This document shows, piece by piece, positions 8,757-17,576 of a stretch of DNA of 64,000 nt. Positions within the stretch are counted from its first letter, which is position 1, and every line of letters starts with the position of its first letter. A program made the translations under genes and the position numbers. The notes under the pieces are model-generated. The model had not been told where the DNA came from and did not search any database. It was given only the letters and a program-made list of their open reading frames with translations. The stretch spans positions 372,001 through 436,000 of the forward strand of contig NZ_JACHMQ010000001.1 in assembly GCF_014208105.1 (NCBI RefSeq), in the 5' to 3' direction. The stretch comes from Actinomadura coerulea (lineage in GTDB: Bacteria; Actinomycetota; Actinomycetes; Streptosporangiales; Streptosporangiaceae).

Positions 8757-9641
8757 TCAGGAACCGGCCCACAGCGGCGACAGCCCCGCCGGCACCCCGA
8801 GGGACACGCCGGTGAACCGCTCCGCCTCGTCCGCCCCGTCGGGCGCGTGGAGGGTCAGCCCGGAGGCCGCCAGCCGGACGGAGCGGCCGCGCCTGACGAT
8901 CTCGTGGTCGAGCTCCCGCAGCAGCGCGACGACGTCGCCGGCGGGCTCGTCGAGCAGGTCGACGCCGTCGAGCCGGAAGCGCATCTCGGGGTTGCCGCTC
9001 CAGCCGGGCGCCCGCGTCCCGCAGATCTGCGCGAGCCGCTCGACGCCGTCCTCGCTCCGGCCGGTGGACAGCGCCAGCGTCCCGCGCCCCACCCGGACGC
9101 TGCGGTGCCCGGCCCACCCGCACAGGAACGACGACTTCGGCGGGAGGGTGCCGCAGCGCTCGGCGACCGCGGCGAGGGTCGTCCAGGCGTCCGCGGCGCG
9201 CGTGGAGAACAGCAGGCTGGCGTCCGGCAGCAGCGCCCCGCGCCCCGGCTCCAGCGTGACCACGAACGGCGGCACCCGGCCGGGGAACCGCGCGGGATCG
9301 GGCTCCCGGAGGGTGACGATGCCCTCCCACTCGACGGGCTCCGCCACCGCGAACCAGGTGACCGCGGCCTCGACGCCGAACTCGCGGAACGTCGCGTCGG
9401 TCAGCCGCTCGGCGACCGCGTCCCGCAGCCCGTCGGCCGTCTCGGCGAGCCTGCGGCGCCACCACGCCGGCTCCGGGTCGGACCGGCCGCGCGGGGACCA
9501 GCGCGTCCCCGCGCCGGCGAAGTCCGAGCGCCGCTCGGCGCCCGCGTCGTCCACCAGCACCCAGTGCCAGCCGTCCGGCTCGCCGCGCAGCAGCACCCGG
9601 GCGGGAACGCGTCCCCGGCCGGTCGCACCCTCATTTCGCAT
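8757..9641 (-). CDS. hypothetical protein
   Basis: 294 residues, no signal peptide and no membrane segment. Trp-rich (RVLLRGEPDGWHWVLVDD, WWRRRLAETADGL) with a predicted alpha/beta make-up. I do not recognise it. It is divergent from the YezG-like gene at 9812, with 170 nt between them. Confidence 0.55.
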   Translation of the reverse strand: MRNEGATGRGRVPARVLLRGEPDGWHWVLVDDAGAERRSDFAGAGTRWSPRGRSDPEPAWWRRRLAETADGLRDAVAERLTDATFREFGVEAAVTWFAVAEPVEWEGIVTLREPDPARFPGRVPPFVVTLEPGRGALLPDASLLFSTRAADAWTTLAAVAERCGTLPPKSSFLCGWAGHRSVRVGRGTLALSTGRSEDGVERLAQICGTRAPGWSGNPEMRFRLDGVDLLDEPAGDVVALLRELDHEIVRRGRSVRLAASGLTLHAPDGADEAERFTGVSLGVPAGLSPLWAGS

Positions 9642-9811
9642 CCGGACGACCTTATCCGTATTCGTTGCGGCTCCTCAGGCGGTCGGCGGCGCAAGTCGCG
9701 CCGGTCGGCCGCGACACGGCGGCGGCTGCTTGGCATGGGCGCCGATGGCGGTACGGTCGGACGGGTACGGTGCCTTGATCAACCGAACCCGGCCGACCTC
9801 GCGGAGGCAGC

Positions 9812-10252
9812 GTGACCCACCCCGACCAGGTTCTGCGTTCCGAGAAGGAGCGGGAGACGGTGAACGGCGCCGTGCGCGCGCTGCGCTCGGCCGCCCCCGC
9901 GGGCTGGCAGCGGCTCGACTTCGAGTTCCGCGCGACGGTCGGCATCGACAGCGCCTCCTTCGAGGTCGAGGGCCCGGGCGGCGGCCGCCGGACGGCCCTG
10001 CCCCCGGGCCAGGCCGTCGGGAAGATGGACGAGCTGCGCCGCGTCATGTACCGGTCCGGCAAGGGCGCCTGGTTCACCGCGCGCCTCCAGGTCGAGCGCT
10101 CCGGCCATTTCAGCGCCGAGTTCGACTACGACGGCGAGCCCGAGTTCACCCCGCCGCTGGCCCCGTCCGCGTACGTCCAGGACCTCGACCGCTTCCCCCG
10201 CGCGGCCGAGCACATCCCCGACTGGCTCCGCGACAAGCTCGGGGAGGCCTGA
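9812..10252 (+). CDS. YezG-like (DUF600-type) putative immunity protein
   Basis: 146 residues from GTG 9812, behind GCGGAGG. The pattern of an N-terminal helix, a beta-hairpin with SASFEVEGPGGG, a helix DELRRVMYRSGKGAWFTARL and then HFSAEFDYDGEPEF matches YezG/Imm families, where FDYD before a hydrophobic C-terminus is typical. Such proteins neutralise polymorphic nuclease toxins. No toxin gene lies next to it, so it would be an orphan. It ends 53 nt before hemW. Confidence 0.5.
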   Translation: MTHPDQVLRSEKERETVNGAVRALRSAAPAGWQRLDFEFRATVGIDSASFEVEGPGGGRRTALPPGQAVGKMDELRRVMYRSGKGAWFTARLQVERSGHFSAEFDYDGEPEFTPPLAPSAYVQDLDRFPRAAEHIPDWLRDKLGEA

Positions 10253-10305
10253 CCGGCCGGGGAAGCCCGGTCGAAGCAGGCGGCGGAGGGGGGCAGACTT
10301 GGAAG

Positions 10306-11514
10306 GTGCCCTCGACGCTTCCTGATGGCGATCCCGTACCGTCCGACGGTGCGCTGCCCGCTCATGCCCTGGACGGCCTCGGAAAGCGCCCGTTCGCGTT
10401 CTACGTGCACGTGCCCTTCTGCGTGACCCGGTGCGGGTACTGCGACTTCAACACCTACACGGCGACGGAGCTGGGGCCTGGGGCGAGCCGCGACTCCTAC
10501 GCCGACACCGCGGTCCACGAGGTCCGCATGGCCCGGCGAGTGCTCGGGGACGTGGACCTGCCCGTGGAGACCGTCTTCGTGGGCGGCGGCACGCCGACCC
10601 TCCTCTCACCGGACGATCTGGGCCGCGTCCTTTCCGCCATCGACGCCGAGTTCGGGCTCGCCCCGGGCGCGGAGGTCACCACCGAGGCGAATCCCGAGTC
10701 GGTGGACGAGGCCTACATCGCCAAGCTCCGCGAAGCGGGCTTCACGCGCGTCTCCTACGGCATGCAGAGCGCGCGCGAGCACGTCCTGGCGGTCCTGGAG
10801 CGCGCGCACACGCCCGGACGCGTCCCGCAGGTCGTCGAGTGGACGCGCAAGGCGGGCTTCGAGCACATCAACCTCGACCTCATCTACGGAACGCCGGGGG
10901 AGACCGACGACGACTGGAGAGGCTCCCTGGAGGCGGCCCTGGCGGCAGAGCCCGACCACGTGTCCGCCTACGCGCTCATCGTCGAGGAGGGCACCCGCCT
11001 GGCGGCGCAGGTGAGGCGCGGCGAACTGACCGCCCCCGACGACGACGCCATGGCCGACCGCTACCTGATCGCCGACGAGCTGCTCAGCGGCCACGGCCTG
11101 CACTGGTACGAGATCTCCAACTGGGCCGCCGACCCGCGCGCCGCCTGCCGGCACAACATGCTCTATTGGACGGGCGCCGACTGGTGGGGCGTCGGCCCCG
11201 GCGCCCACAGCCACGTGGGCGGCACCCGCTGGTGGAACGTCAAGCACCCCGCCGCCTACGCCGCCCGCCTCGCCGAGGGCACCACCCCCGCCCACGCCCG
11301 GGAGATCCTCACCGACGAGGACCGGCACATCGAACGCGTCATGCTCGAACTGCGTCTGGCCCAGGGCTGCCCTGCCCACCTCCTGGACGGCGAGGCCGCC
11401 CGCGGAGCGATAGCCGACGGCCTGATCGAGCCCGCCCCCTACGAACAGGGCCGAGCCGTCCTCACCCTCAAGGGCCGCCTCCTGGCCGACGCGGTGGTCC
11501 GAGCCCTCACCTGA
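10306..11514 (+). CDS. hemW: radical SAM heme chaperone HemW (coproporphyrinogen dehydrogenase-like)
   Basis: 402 residues from GTG 10306. The radical-SAM motif is C39-VTR-C43-GY-C46, within FYVHVPFCVTRCGYCDF; GGGTPT binds SAM, and the C-terminal HemW wing contains WYEISNWA and CRHNMLYW. HemW inserts heme into target proteins and lacks the oxidase activity of HemN. The site between lepA and hrcA is the conserved actinobacterial locus. A GGAGG sequence is 18 nt upstream, far for a ribosome site, so a start shift of a few codons is possible. Confidence 0.92.
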   Translation: MPSTLPDGDPVPSDGALPAHALDGLGKRPFAFYVHVPFCVTRCGYCDFNTYTATELGPGASRDSYADTAVHEVRMARRVLGDVDLPVETVFVGGGTPTLLSPDDLGRVLSAIDAEFGLAPGAEVTTEANPESVDEAYIAKLREAGFTRVSYGMQSAREHVLAVLERAHTPGRVPQVVEWTRKAGFEHINLDLIYGTPGETDDDWRGSLEAALAAEPDHVSAYALIVEEGTRLAAQVRRGELTAPDDDAMADRYLIADELLSGHGLHWYEISNWAADPRAACRHNMLYWTGADWWGVGPGAHSHVGGTRWWNVKHPAAYAARLAEGTTPAHAREILTDEDRHIERVMLELRLAQGCPAHLLDGEAARGAIADGLIEPAPYEQGRAVLTLKGRLLADAVVRALT

Positions 11515-11526
11515 CCTCCCCCTGGG

Positions 11527-12339
11527 CTAGCCGGTCACGAAGTCGATGAGTTCTTCCACGCGGCCGAGGAGGGCGGGTTCCAGGTCGGTGTAGGTGTTCA
11601 CCGAGCCGAGGATGCGTTTCCAGGCGGCGCCCGTGTCGTCGCCCCAGCCGAGTTCGGCGATCACGCCTTCCTTCCAGGGGATGCCGCGGGGGACGCGGGG
11701 CCAGGCGCGGATGCCGACGGCGGCGGGCTTGACGGCCTCCCAGATGTCGATGAACGGGTGGCCGGCGACGAGGACGTACGGCGAGGTGACCTGGGCGGCG
11801 ATCCGCGACTCCTTGGACCCCTCCACGAGGTGGTCGACCAGGACGCCGAGGCGCCGTCCCTCCTCGGGGGCGAACTCCTCGACGATGGCGGGCAGGTCGT
11901 CCACGCCTTCGAGGTACTCGACGACGACGCCCTCGACGCGCAGGTCGTGGCCCCAGATCCTCTCGACCAGCTCGGCGTCGTGGAGGCCCTCCACGTAGAT
12001 GCGGCTCTCCTTGGCGACCTGCGCCCGCAGGCCCTGGACGGCGATCGAGCCCGAGGCCGAACGCGCCGGGCCCGCGGGCGCGGCGGCCGGCCGGACGAGG
12101 GTGACCGGCTTCCCGTCGATGAGGAACCCGGACCTGGTCAGCGGGAACACCCGGCGCTTGCCGAACCGGTCCTCCAGGGTGACGCCGAACTTGTCGCAGC
12201 CGACCACGGCGCCGCAGAAACCGCTGCCGGGATCCTCGGCGACCAGGCCGGGCTCGGCGGGCACCTCGGGGATCTGGCCTTTGCGGGGCCTGCGCCAGTC
12301 GCCGCCGAGCACGTCGTTTCCGTAGTTCTTACTCCGCAC
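11527..12339 (-). CDS. DUF3097 family protein
   Basis: 270 residues from GTG 12339 (MRSKNYGNDVLGGDWRRPR); an ATG four codons upstream (12351) is equally open. Conserved DUF3097 landmarks are GSGFCGAVVGCD, VTLEDRFGKRRVFPL, a Toprim-like half with IYVEGLHDAELVERIWG, and LVDHLVEGSKESRIA. The EGxxDAELVE segment suggests a Toprim metal-binding fold, hence nucleic-acid action, but no activity is known. It ends 12 nt from hemW, tail to tail. Confidence 0.85.
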   Translation of the reverse strand: MRSKNYGNDVLGGDWRRPRKGQIPEVPAEPGLVAEDPGSGFCGAVVGCDKFGVTLEDRFGKRRVFPLTRSGFLIDGKPVTLVRPAAAPAGPARSASGSIAVQGLRAQVAKESRIYVEGLHDAELVERIWGHDLRVEGVVVEYLEGVDDLPAIVEEFAPEEGRRLGVLVDHLVEGSKESRIAAQVTSPYVLVAGHPFIDIWEAVKPAAVGIRAWPRVPRGIPWKEGVIAELGWGDDTGAAWKRILGSVNTYTDLEPALLGRVEELIDFVTG

Positions 12340-12481
12340 AGATCCGCACATTAACCGGGCGGGACGCCCGCGCCGCGGCGCCCCGTGTTCCTCGGCGTGG
12401 CGCCTGTTCCGCGGCCGGATAGGATCACGCAGCCATACGGAGAGTGCTGGGCGCTCCAGCCGAGCCTTCCGGGCCGTAGAC

Positions 12482-12508
12482 TTGGCACTCGAAAGCAAGG
12501 AGTGCCAG
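12482..12508. promoter_or_regulatory. CIRCE operator (HrcA binding site)
   Basis: TTGGCACTC, 9-nt spacer, GAGTGCCAG: the CIRCE inverted repeat (consensus TTAGCACTC-N9-GAGTGCTAA) with matching G/C substitutions in both arms at the third position. It sits 35 nt before the hrcA start, so HrcA is expected to repress its own hrcA-dnaJ transcript. Confidence 0.9.
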
Positions 12509-12542
12509 TAGCACGGACCGGCCGGACGAAGGAGGTGACATC

Positions 12543-13553
12543 GTGCTGGACGACCGGAAACTAGCGGTCCTGCGCGCCATCGTCGAGGACTACGTCTCCA
12601 CCAACGAGCCGGTGGGCTCCAAGGCGCTGGCCGACCGGCACAACCTCGGTGTGTCGCCCGCGACCATCCGCAACGACATGGCGGTGCTGGAGGAGCAGGG
12701 CTACATCGCCCAGCCCCACACCAGCGCCGGGCGCGTCCCCACCGACAAGGGCTACCGGCTGTTCGTCGACCGGCTGTCCACGATCAAGCCGCTGTCGGTC
12801 GCCGAGCGCCGCGCCATCGAGACGTTCCTGACGGGGGCCTACGACCTCGACGACGTCGTCGGCCGGACGGTGCGGCTGCTCGCGCAGCTGACCCGGCAGG
12901 TCGCGGTGGTGCAGTACCCGTCGCTGACCCGCTCGGCGGTGCGGCACGTGGAGCTGGTCCCGGTGGCGGAGGGGCGGCTGCTGCTCGTCCTGATCACCAA
13001 CACCGGCCGGGTCGAGCAGCGCGTCATCGAGACCGGGCAGATCTCCGAGGAATCGATCGGCCACCTGCGGGCGTTGCTGAACACGTGCCTGGACGGGCTC
13101 GGCTTCGGCGATGTCCCGGCGGCCGTGGCGGACCTGCCCGACAAGGTGGGCCCGGACGAGCGGCCGGTCGCGGCGGCGGTCCTGTCGGTCCTGCTGGAGA
13201 CGCTCGTCGAGAAGCACGAGGAGAAGATCGTTTTCGCCGGCGCGGCCAACCTCGCCGCCGTGGACTTCTCGCAGAGCCTGCGGGAGGTGCTGGTGGCGCT
13301 CGAGGAGCAGGTGGTCCTCATGCGGCTGCTCGGCGAGACCGGCGACTCCTCTACAGTTACGGTGCGGATCGGCACCGAGAACCCCGACCTGGGGCTCAAG
13401 TCGACCTCGGTCGTCGCCGCCGACTACGGGGTGGGCGACCTCACTCTGGCCCGGCTGGGAGTGCTCGGGCCGACACGCATGGATTACCCCAGCACGATGG
13501 GAGCGGTACGGGCAGTGGCACGCTACGTGGGACAGATCCTGGCGGGGTCGTAA
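12543..13553 (+). CDS. hrcA: heat-inducible transcription repressor HrcA
   Basis: 336 residues from GTG 12543, behind a near-perfect AAGGAGGTGA. HrcA represses heat-shock genes at CIRCE and is kept folded by GroEL. The N-terminal winged helix includes [20 protein letters not shown] and [18 protein letters not shown], then [14 protein letters not shown]; the dimerisation domain follows and ends [17 protein letters not shown]. dnaJ begins at the next base after its TAA, so the two are co-transcribed under CIRCE. Confidence 0.96.
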   Translation: MLDDRKLAVLRAIVEDYVSTNEPVGSKALADRHNLGVSPATIRNDMAVLEEQGYIAQPHTSAGRVPTDKGYRLFVDRLSTIKPLSVAERRAIETFLTGAYDLDDVVGRTVRLLAQLTRQVAVVQYPSLTRSAVRHVELVPVAEGRLLLVLITNTGRVEQRVIETGQISEESIGHLRALLNTCLDGLGFGDVPAAVADLPDKVGPDERPVAAAVLSVLLETLVEKHEEKIVFAGAANLAAVDFSQSLREVLVALEEQVVLMRLLGETGDSSTVTVRIGTENPDLGLKSTSVVAADYGVGDLTLARLGVLGPTRMDYPSTMGAVRAVARYVGQILAGS

Positions 13554-14687
13554 GTGGCGAACGACTACTACGCGACCCTGGGCGTCCGGCGGGACGCCAG
13601 CGCCGACGAGGTCAAGAAGGCCTACCGCCGGCTCGCGCGGGAGCTCCACCCGGACGTCAACCCGGATCCGGAGACCCAGGAGCGGTTCAAGGAGATCACC
13701 CAGGCCTACGAGGTGCTCTCCGACCCCAAGAAGCGCGAGATGTACGACCTCGGCGCGGACCCGTTCGCGTCCGCGGGCGGAGCGGGCGCCGGCGGGTTCG
13801 GCGGCGCCGGGTTCCCGTTCAGCGACATCATGGACGCCTTCTTCGGCACGGCGACCTCGCGGGGCCCCCGGTCGCGCGCCCGGCGCGGCCGCAACGCGAC
13901 GCTGCGGGTCGAGCTCGACCTCGCCGAGACCGCGTTCGGCACCACCCGGGAGCTGTCCATCGACACGGCGGTCGCCTGCACGACCTGCGAGGGGTCGGGC
14001 TGCGCGCCCGGCACCCACCCGGACACGTGCGAGACCTGCCACGGCCGCGGCGAGGTGCAGCAGGTCCAGCGCTCGTTCCTCGGCCAGGTCATGACGGCCC
14101 GGCCGTGCCCGGCGTGCGGCGGCTTCGGCTCGGTGATCCGCAACCCGTGCACCGAGTGCTCCGGCGACGGCCGGGTCCGCACCCGCCGCACCGTCAAGGT
14201 CAAGATCCCGGCGGGCGTGGAGAACGGCATCCACATCCAGCTCGCCGGCGAGGGCGAGATCGGCCCGGGCGGCGGCCCGCCCGGCGACCTGTTCCTGGAG
14301 ATCGTGGAGAAGCCGCACCCGATCTTCGAGCGGGAGGGCGACGACCTGCACTGCACGGTCGAGATCCCGATGACCGCGGCGGCGCTCGGGACCAGCGTCA
14401 CGATCGAGACGCTGGACGCCGCCGAGAGCGTCGACATCAAGCCCGGCACGCAGTCGGGACAGGTCATCACCCTCTACAACCGGGGCGTCCGGCACCTCAA
14501 CGAGAGCGGCCGCGGCGATCTGATGATCCACGTCAACGTGGAGACGCCGAACAGGCTCGACGAGGAGCAGGAGGAGCTGCTGCGGCAGCTCGCGGTGCTG
14601 CGCGGCGAGGAGCGCCCGCCCGGCAGGTTCGCCCCCGGGCAGCGCGGGGTGTTCTCCCGTCTCAAGGACGTGTTCAACCAGCACTGA
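13554..14687 (+). CDS. dnaJ: molecular chaperone DnaJ (second actinobacterial type, DnaJ2)
   Basis: 377 residues from GTG 13554. Order of domains: J-domain with the HPD motif (ELHPDVNPD, ~residue 34), Gly/Phe-rich linker ([15 protein letters not shown]), four zinc repeats ([32 protein letters not shown]), and the substrate-binding C-terminal domains. It stimulates DnaK ATPase. Linkage to hrcA, rather than to dnaK-grpE, marks it as the DnaJ2-type paralogue. Confidence 0.95.
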   Translation: MANDYYATLGVRRDASADEVKKAYRRLARELHPDVNPDPETQERFKEITQAYEVLSDPKKREMYDLGADPFASAGGAGAGGFGGAGFPFSDIMDAFFGTATSRGPRSRARRGRNATLRVELDLAETAFGTTRELSIDTAVACTTCEGSGCAPGTHPDTCETCHGRGEVQQVQRSFLGQVMTARPCPACGGFGSVIRNPCTECSGDGRVRTRRTVKVKIPAGVENGIHIQLAGEGEIGPGGGPPGDLFLEIVEKPHPIFEREGDDLHCTVEIPMTAAALGTSVTIETLDAAESVDIKPGTQSGQVITLYNRGVRHLNESGRGDLMIHVNVETPNRLDEEQEELLRQLAVLRGEERPPGRFAPGQRGVFSRLKDVFNQH

Positions 14688-14696
14688 AGCGCGGTG

Positions 14697-14723
14697 GCGG
14701 CGGCCTACGAGGAGGGCCGCCGC
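14697..14723 (+). terminator. hairpin between dnaJ and rsmE
   Basis: Inverted repeat GCGGCGGCC/GGCCGCCGC with a 9-nt loop, 10 nt after the dnaJ stop. It may reduce read-through into rsmE; no U-tract. Confidence 0.4.
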
Positions 14724-14793
14724 GGCGATTGAGGAGCACGGTGGCAGCGATGAGCGACGCCGGCCCGGGCCCCGCCTCCCCCGGACGGCGCGG

Positions 14794-15525
14794 GTGAGCC
14801 CGCCGGTCTTTCTCGCCGGGACGGGCGAGCTGGAGCGCGACAGCGTCCTGCTGGACGGGCCCGAGGGCCGGCACGCGGCGGCCGTGCGGCGGCTGCGGCC
14901 GGGCGAGCGGGTCGACCTGACCGACGGTGAGGGCCTGCTGGCCGAGTGCGTCGTCACCGCGGCCGACCGGGCGTCCCTCACCCTGGACGTGCTGGCCCGG
15001 CACCGGGAACCCCCGCCAGCGCCCCGCCTGGTGGTCGTCCAGGCTCTCCCGAAGGGCGACAGGGGCGAGCTCGCGGTCGAGACCATGACCGAGGTCGGCG
15101 TGGACGAGATCGTCCCGTGGTCGGCGTCCCGGTGCGTCACCCGCTGGCGCCCGGAGCGCCGCGACAAGGCCCTCGGGCGCTGGCGCGCGACCGCCCGCGA
15201 GGCCGGCAAGCAGGCGCGGCGCGGCCGGCTGCCCGAGGTCGCGGAGCTGGAGTCCACCGAGGACGTCGCCGAGCGGATCGCCCGCGCGTCCCTGGCACTG
15301 GTCCTGCACGAGGAGGCCGAGGCGCCGCTGAGCGCCGTCGAGCCGCCCGCGGGGGGCGACATCGTCCTGGTGGTCGGCCCCGAGGGCGGGATCAGCGAGG
15401 ACGAGCTGGAACGCTTCGGCGCGGCGGGCGGGCGCCCCGCGCGGCTCGGCCCGACCGTCCTGCGCACCTCGACGGCGGGCGTCGCGGCGGCCAGCGTGCT
15501 GCTGGCCGCCACCGGCCGCTGGTAG
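14794..15525 (+). CDS. rsmE: 16S rRNA (uracil(1498)-N(3))-methyltransferase RsmE
   Basis: 243 residues from GTG 14794. RsmE is a SPOUT methyltransferase acting on U1498 in the 30S decoding region. The N-terminal PUA-like domain (DGPEGRHAAAVRRLRPGERV) is followed by the knotted domain with LPKGDRGELAVETMTEVGVDEI, the SAM-loop VGPEGGISEDELE and LRTSTAGVAAASVLLA. The gene order dnaJ-rsmE is conserved in actinobacteria. Confidence 0.95.
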   Translation: MSPPVFLAGTGELERDSVLLDGPEGRHAAAVRRLRPGERVDLTDGEGLLAECVVTAADRASLTLDVLARHREPPPAPRLVVVQALPKGDRGELAVETMTEVGVDEIVPWSASRCVTRWRPERRDKALGRWRATAREAGKQARRGRLPEVAELESTEDVAERIARASLALVLHEEAEAPLSAVEPPAGGDIVLVVGPEGGISEDELERFGAAGGRPARLGPTVLRTSTAGVAAASVLLAATGRW

Positions 15526-15540
15526 CGCCGGCGAGCCCCG

Positions 15541-16221
15541 TCACGGGGTGGTGGCGGGGTTCTGCTCGGTCGTCACCGCGGGCTCGCTCGTCTCGGACGG
15601 CGTCGGCTGCTCGGTGGGCTTGCTCGGCGGCACGGGCGTCGTGGAGGTGGGCGGGGCCGGCGTCGTGGGCGGCGCCTGCGTCGGGGTCTCGCTCGGGCAC
15701 GGCGTGGTGGCCGGCGTGGGCGTGGCGGTCGTGCCGGCCGAGGCCCCCGGCGAGGGGATGCGGCACGACGACAGCCCCGGCGTGGAGCTGGTGGTCGGCG
15801 TCTGCGAGACGCTCGGCTCACCGGACGTGCTGGCGTCGGGCGAGGACGGGACCGGGAACTCGGGGTCGGCCCCCGGGCCGGCGCGGTCCCCCGCGGTGTC
15901 GTCGCCCCCGTCGCCGGACTGGCTGTTGCTGCCGACCGACTGCTGGATCAGGTCGATCGTCTGCGGCGCCGTCACGCCCAGCCCGGCGATCAGCACGGCC
16001 GCGGCCACGGCAAGGAGGGGGCGCGCCCAGTTCACGGTGAACCGGTCGAACCCGAAGCGCGCCGGGCCGAACCGCCCGAGGCCGCTCCGTCGGCGCCCGC
16101 CGTCGGCGATGCGGGCCCGGATGAGCTCCAGGCCGTCGCCCGCGGGGTTGACCGAGTCCGCCTCCGCGTGCAGGGCGCGGCGGAGGATCTCGCCGTGCTC
16201 GTCGTGGGGGTCGGTGGTCAT
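15541..16221 (-). CDS. membrane protein, probable partner (anti-sigma-like) of the upstream ECF sigma factor
   Basis: 226 residues; its ATG overlaps the sigma-factor stop (ATGA), so translation is coupled. It has a ~70-residue cytoplasmic part, one transmembrane helix (PLLAVAAAVLIAGLGVTA, ~residues 68-85), then an extracellular tail of ~130 residues that is mostly Pro/Thr/Ser. The HxxxCxxC zinc motif of common anti-sigma factors is absent, so sigma binding is an inference from gene order. The tail looks like a cell-wall-spanning, possibly O-mannosylated stalk. Confidence 0.6.
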   Translation of the reverse strand: MTTDPHDEHGEILRRALHAEADSVNPAGDGLELIRARIADGGRRRSGLGRFGPARFGFDRFTVNWARPLLAVAAAVLIAGLGVTAPQTIDLIQQSVGSNSQSGDGGDDTAGDRAGPGADPEFPVPSSPDASTSGEPSVSQTPTTSSTPGLSSCRIPSPGASAGTTATPTPATTPCPSETPTQAPPTTPAPPTSTTPVPPSKPTEQPTPSETSEPAVTTEQNPATTP

Positions 16222-16826
16222 GAGAACTGCTCCAGGACGTTGCGTAGCGCGGTCATGCCGCGCGCCGTATGACTCTTCACGGCGCCGCGGGAGATGCCCA
16301 TCGCGTTGGCGATCTCCGCTTCGGACAGATCGGCGTAGTAGCGAAGGACGAGCGCCTCCCGCTGGCGTGCGGGGAGCCGGGAGAGCGCGTCGATCACCGC
16401 CGAGCGCTCCAGCTCTCCGATGGCGCCGGCTTCCGCGCTCGGCGCGTCGGGCAGGCCCTTGGGGGCGTACTTCTCGACGACGGCGCGGTGCCGGAGCACC
16501 GATCGCGACCGGTTGACCACCGACTGCCGCAGGTACGACAGGGCCTTGTCCGGGTCGCGCAGCCGGCGCCAGCCGCCGTGCATCGCGACGAACGCGTCCT
16601 GCACGACCTCCTCGGCCGTCCCCGCGTCCCGGACCAGCATGGCCGCCAGGCGCACCAGCGAACGGTAGTTGGCGCTGTAGAGGGCGGTCACCGCCTGATC
16701 GGCGTCCCAGGCGGCGGCCACCACGCCCGCCGTGCCCCTGGCCACGAGGGTCTCGGTCACGTCAGTTGGACGCGCACCCTCGTCGTTCGGTTTACGAAAG
16801 GGCATGTCCTGGTTTGCCTCGGTCAC
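16218..16826 (-). CDS. SigE-family ECF RNA polymerase sigma factor
   Basis: 202 residues from GTG 16826; an ATG at 16805 is an alternative. Region 2 is YSANYRSLVRLAAMLVRDAG followed by TAEEVVQDAFVAMHGGW; region 4 is LPARQREALVLRYYADLSEA followed by EIANAMGISRGAVKSH. This is the actinobacterial SigE-family arrangement, with a ~40-residue N-terminal extension. It probably reads stress signals through the coupled membrane protein. Confidence 0.88.
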   Translation of the reverse strand: MTEANQDMPFRKPNDEGARPTDVTETLVARGTAGVVAAAWDADQAVTALYSANYRSLVRLAAMLVRDAGTAEEVVQDAFVAMHGGWRRLRDPDKALSYLRQSVVNRSRSVLRHRAVVEKYAPKGLPDAPSAEAGAIGELERSAVIDALSRLPARQREALVLRYYADLSEAEIANAMGISRGAVKSHTARGMTALRNVLEQFS

Positions 16827-17066
16827 CTATCCGCCGCCTTTGCCGGCCCCCCGCCGTCCATTCGGACGGTGGCGTCCGACCGACGTGATCCGGGCGTTCC
16901 CGCCGGGGGCGAGATGTGCCGCAACGCCTTGCGAACCGGGGGGTTACGCCTGAGCTGACAACCTTAGCCAGTGGCCGGTCGAAATGCCGACCGCTACCGG
17001 GAATTCGATCGAGGAGAACCCGGTCCCGCCCGGGGCGCCCGCGGTCCGTGCCCGCGCCGGTCCCGA

Positions 17067-17072
17067 TAGGAT
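17067..17072 (+). promoter_or_regulatory. -10 box candidate for the HIT gene
   Basis: TAGGAT, fitting the actinobacterial TANNNT -10 pattern, 37 nt before the HIT start and upstream of its GGGAGGGGA ribosome site at 17095-17103. No clear -35. Confidence 0.35.
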
Positions 17073-17108
17073 TTCCGGGCGGTCGCGGACCGCCGGGAGG
17101 GGAGACAG

Positions 17109-17453
17109 ATGACCGACTGCCTGTTCTGCAAGATCGTTTCTGGGGACGTGCCCGCCACGATCGTCCGCGAGTCGGCGGGGACGGTGGCGTTCCGCGACAT
17201 CAACCCCCAGGCGCCGACGCACGTGCTGGTCATCCCGCGTGACCACCACCCGACGGTCGGTGAGCTGGCCGCCTCCGACGCCGAGCTGCTCGCCGAGATG
17301 GTGCGCGAGGCCCACAACGTCGCGGCCGACGAGGGCGTCGCCGAGACCGGCTACCGGGTCGTGTTCAACACCGGCTCCCAGGCGGGCCAGACGGTGTTCC
17401 ACGTGCACGCCCACGTGCTGGGCGGGCGTGGCCTGAACTGGCCGCCCGGCTGA
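17109..17453 (+). CDS. HIT-family (HINT-like) nucleotide hydrolase
   Basis: 114 residues. The histidine-triad signature HVHAHVLGG lies near residues 98-106, and the start CLFCKIVSGDVPATIV carries the Cys pair typical of HINT proteins. HINT enzymes cleave AMP from amine or lysine conjugates. The gene commonly precedes phoH in actinobacteria. Confidence 0.92.
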   Translation: MTDCLFCKIVSGDVPATIVRESAGTVAFRDINPQAPTHVLVIPRDHHPTVGELAASDAELLAEMVREAHNVAADEGVAETGYRVVFNTGSQAGQTVFHVHAHVLGGRGLNWPPG

Positions 17454-17459
17454 GGCCGC

Positions 17460-17484
17460 GCCGCCGCGCGGAAAATGCGGCGGC
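17460..17484 (+). terminator. hairpin after the HIT gene
   Basis: Inverted repeat GCCGCCGC/GCGGCGGC with a 9-nt loop that includes AAAA, starting 7 nt after the HIT stop. Likely separates HIT from the phoH operon. Confidence 0.45.
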
Positions 17485-17504
17485 GGTCCGTCGGGGGTCG
17501 CCAG

Positions 17505-17510
17505 TACGAT
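17505..17510 (+). promoter_or_regulatory. -10 box candidate for the phoH operon
   Basis: TACGAT, a good TANNNT match, between the HIT hairpin and the phoH start (67 nt downstream). No convincing -35. Confidence 0.35.
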
Positions 17511-17576
17511 GGAACCGGTACACCCTGACACCCGGAGCAGACAGAAGGCAGGTCCGAAGGCCGCAAGGCCCGGCTG

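Noticed and set aside
12561..15512. A long minus-strand open frame opposite hrcA-dnaJ-rsmE
   Set aside because: It mirrors three well-supported plus-strand genes, is Arg/Ala/Pro low-complexity, and shows no family motif; such frames are expected at this GC content.
17541..17576. Resemblance of the phoH leader (TCCGAAGGCCGCAAGGCC) to the 113-bp element
   Set aside because: Only short fragments match, in a different order, without GCGATCGC or the internal stem.
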